NCBI GenBank assembly: GCA_017965765.1
Contig: JAGCPJ010000053.1
Span: forward strand, 1 to 59,142
Reading direction: 5' to 3'
Length of the DNA: 59,142 bases
Source of the DNA: Bacteroidales bacterium
Lineage (GTDB): Bacteria > Bacteroidota > Bacteroidia > Bacteroidales > F082
Shown here: positions 58,870-59,142 of the stretch, piece after piece
How positions within the stretch are numbered: position 1 is the stretch's first letter
Layout of the letters: the number at the start of each line of letters is the position of its first letter
The notes under the pieces: generated by a model
The model's database searches: none
Seen by the model: only the letters and a program-made list of their open reading frames with translations
What the model was told of the DNA's origin: nothing
Position numbers and translations under genes: made by a program

Positions 58870-59142
58870 CAGTCAACATAAACACAAAGTTGCAATAGCC
58901 CTGGCATTTGCCTTGTTGGCCTTCGCCAGGGCCTCCGCCCAGAGCCCCGACCTGTTCTTCGAGGAGCAGTTTCCTTATCAAAGCCTTGGTAATCCTCCTG
59001 TGTCTATTTTTGCCGACAAACCCTATTGCTATGTCACCGAAGTTGCACCGTCCGGCGAGTCAGAAGGCTATTGCCTGATGACCGTAAACCACGACAGGAT
59101 CTGCTCCATTTACGAGACGCAGAGCGTGTCGCAGCCCTTGGT
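58865..59142 (+). CDS. Exported protein, N-terminal part, cut by window edge
   Basis: The frame opens at ATG 58865 and remains open to the end of the window (92 codons seen). It encodes a signal peptide (AIALAFALLAFARASA, cleavage before QSPD) and a mature part beginning PDLFFEEQFPYQS with GYCLMTVNHDRICSIYE further on. No family can be assigned from this fragment. The gene returns to high GC, unlike the two genes before it, and shares its 45-bp start region with the lipoprotein gene at 57338. Confidence 0.75.
   Translation, partial: MNSQHKHKVAIALAFALLAFARASAQSPDLFFEEQFPYQSLGNPPVSIFADKPYCYVTEVAPSGESEGYCLMTVNHDRICSIYETQSVSQPL

Overview
The window reads as chromosomal DNA of an uncultured-type member of the order Bacteroidales. 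The evidence is the gene set: PorZ of the type IX secretion system, a GldH-like lipoprotein, UpxY, DUF4837 and DUF3244 proteins, OMP-type TonB-dependent receptors and a Bacteroides-type tryptophanase. Promoter boxes also fit the TAnnTTTG form typical of Bacteroidetes, and purine-rich Shine-Dalgarno sites are largely absent. Most of the window is GC-balanced housekeeping DNA. AT-rich patches (about 1-900, 32.2-33.0 kb, 50.4-53.1 kb and 55.5-58.8 kb) look accessory.

Layout. 0-1.7 kb: a cut-off gene, a deoxyinosine-type glycosylase, and a GNAT gene coupled to a tiny upstream ORF. 1.8-11.1 kb: holB, nadD, gmk, an M23/LysM peptidase, a ClC channel, xth, tRNA-Arg(CCU), porZ and recO. 11.1-16.4 kb (minus): a likely five-gene operon of gldH-like gene, wza, wzc, upxY and a coiled-coil protein, an export module without local glycan-synthesis genes. 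16.5-22.7 kb: mrdA, rodA, an MltD-like transglycosylase, a DUF4837 lipoprotein and an HsdR_N-like protein. 22.8-28.8 kb (minus): B12-dependent ribonucleotide reductase and a large propeller/beta-barrel protein. 28.9-32.1 kb: MBL hydrolase, rocD and a HAD-GNAT fusion. 32.2-33.7 kb: a possible nitrilase-fold protein and a MntA/HepT pair. 33.7-37.0 kb: a TonB-type receptor and a membrane-tethered regulator. 37.2-41.7 kb: lipoprotein nitroreductase, dus, lnt, a GT9 glycosyltransferase and tRNA-Phe(GAA). 41.8-48.7 kb: an envelope run of barrel protein, TPR protein, lptC, CNNM/CorC protein and a SurA/PpiD-like foldase. 48.8-51.1 kb: C69 dipeptidase and a PIN/RelB pair. 51.1-53.4 kb: a gene for a TSP3-repeat protein between two inverted copies of a roughly 240-bp element. 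53.4-59.1 kb: tnaA with a long leader, a TPR/HTH lipoprotein, a DUF3244 protein, two AT-rich exported proteins and a cut-off gene.

The working theme is the cell envelope: peptidoglycan synthesis and turnover, lipoprotein acylation, LPS export, outer-membrane foldases, glycan export and T9SS. Amino-acid catabolism (rocD, tnaA, C69 dipeptidase) fits an asaccharolytic or mixed gut-type lifestyle; that last point is inference.

The most unusual signals are non-coding or repeat-based. (1) An AACGGAAAACGGAAA repeat sits directly after the stop codons of three unrelated genes in the same orientation; a related AATTCGTTTAATTCG family sits after two more and also lies in frame inside dus. (2) A long inverted-repeat pair encloses a single gene. 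(3) The tnaA terminator hairpin contains the promoter and start codon of the next gene. (4) 45-bp direct repeats bracket an AT-rich two-gene insertion. (5) Two tRNA genes overlap the 3' ends of opposing protein genes.
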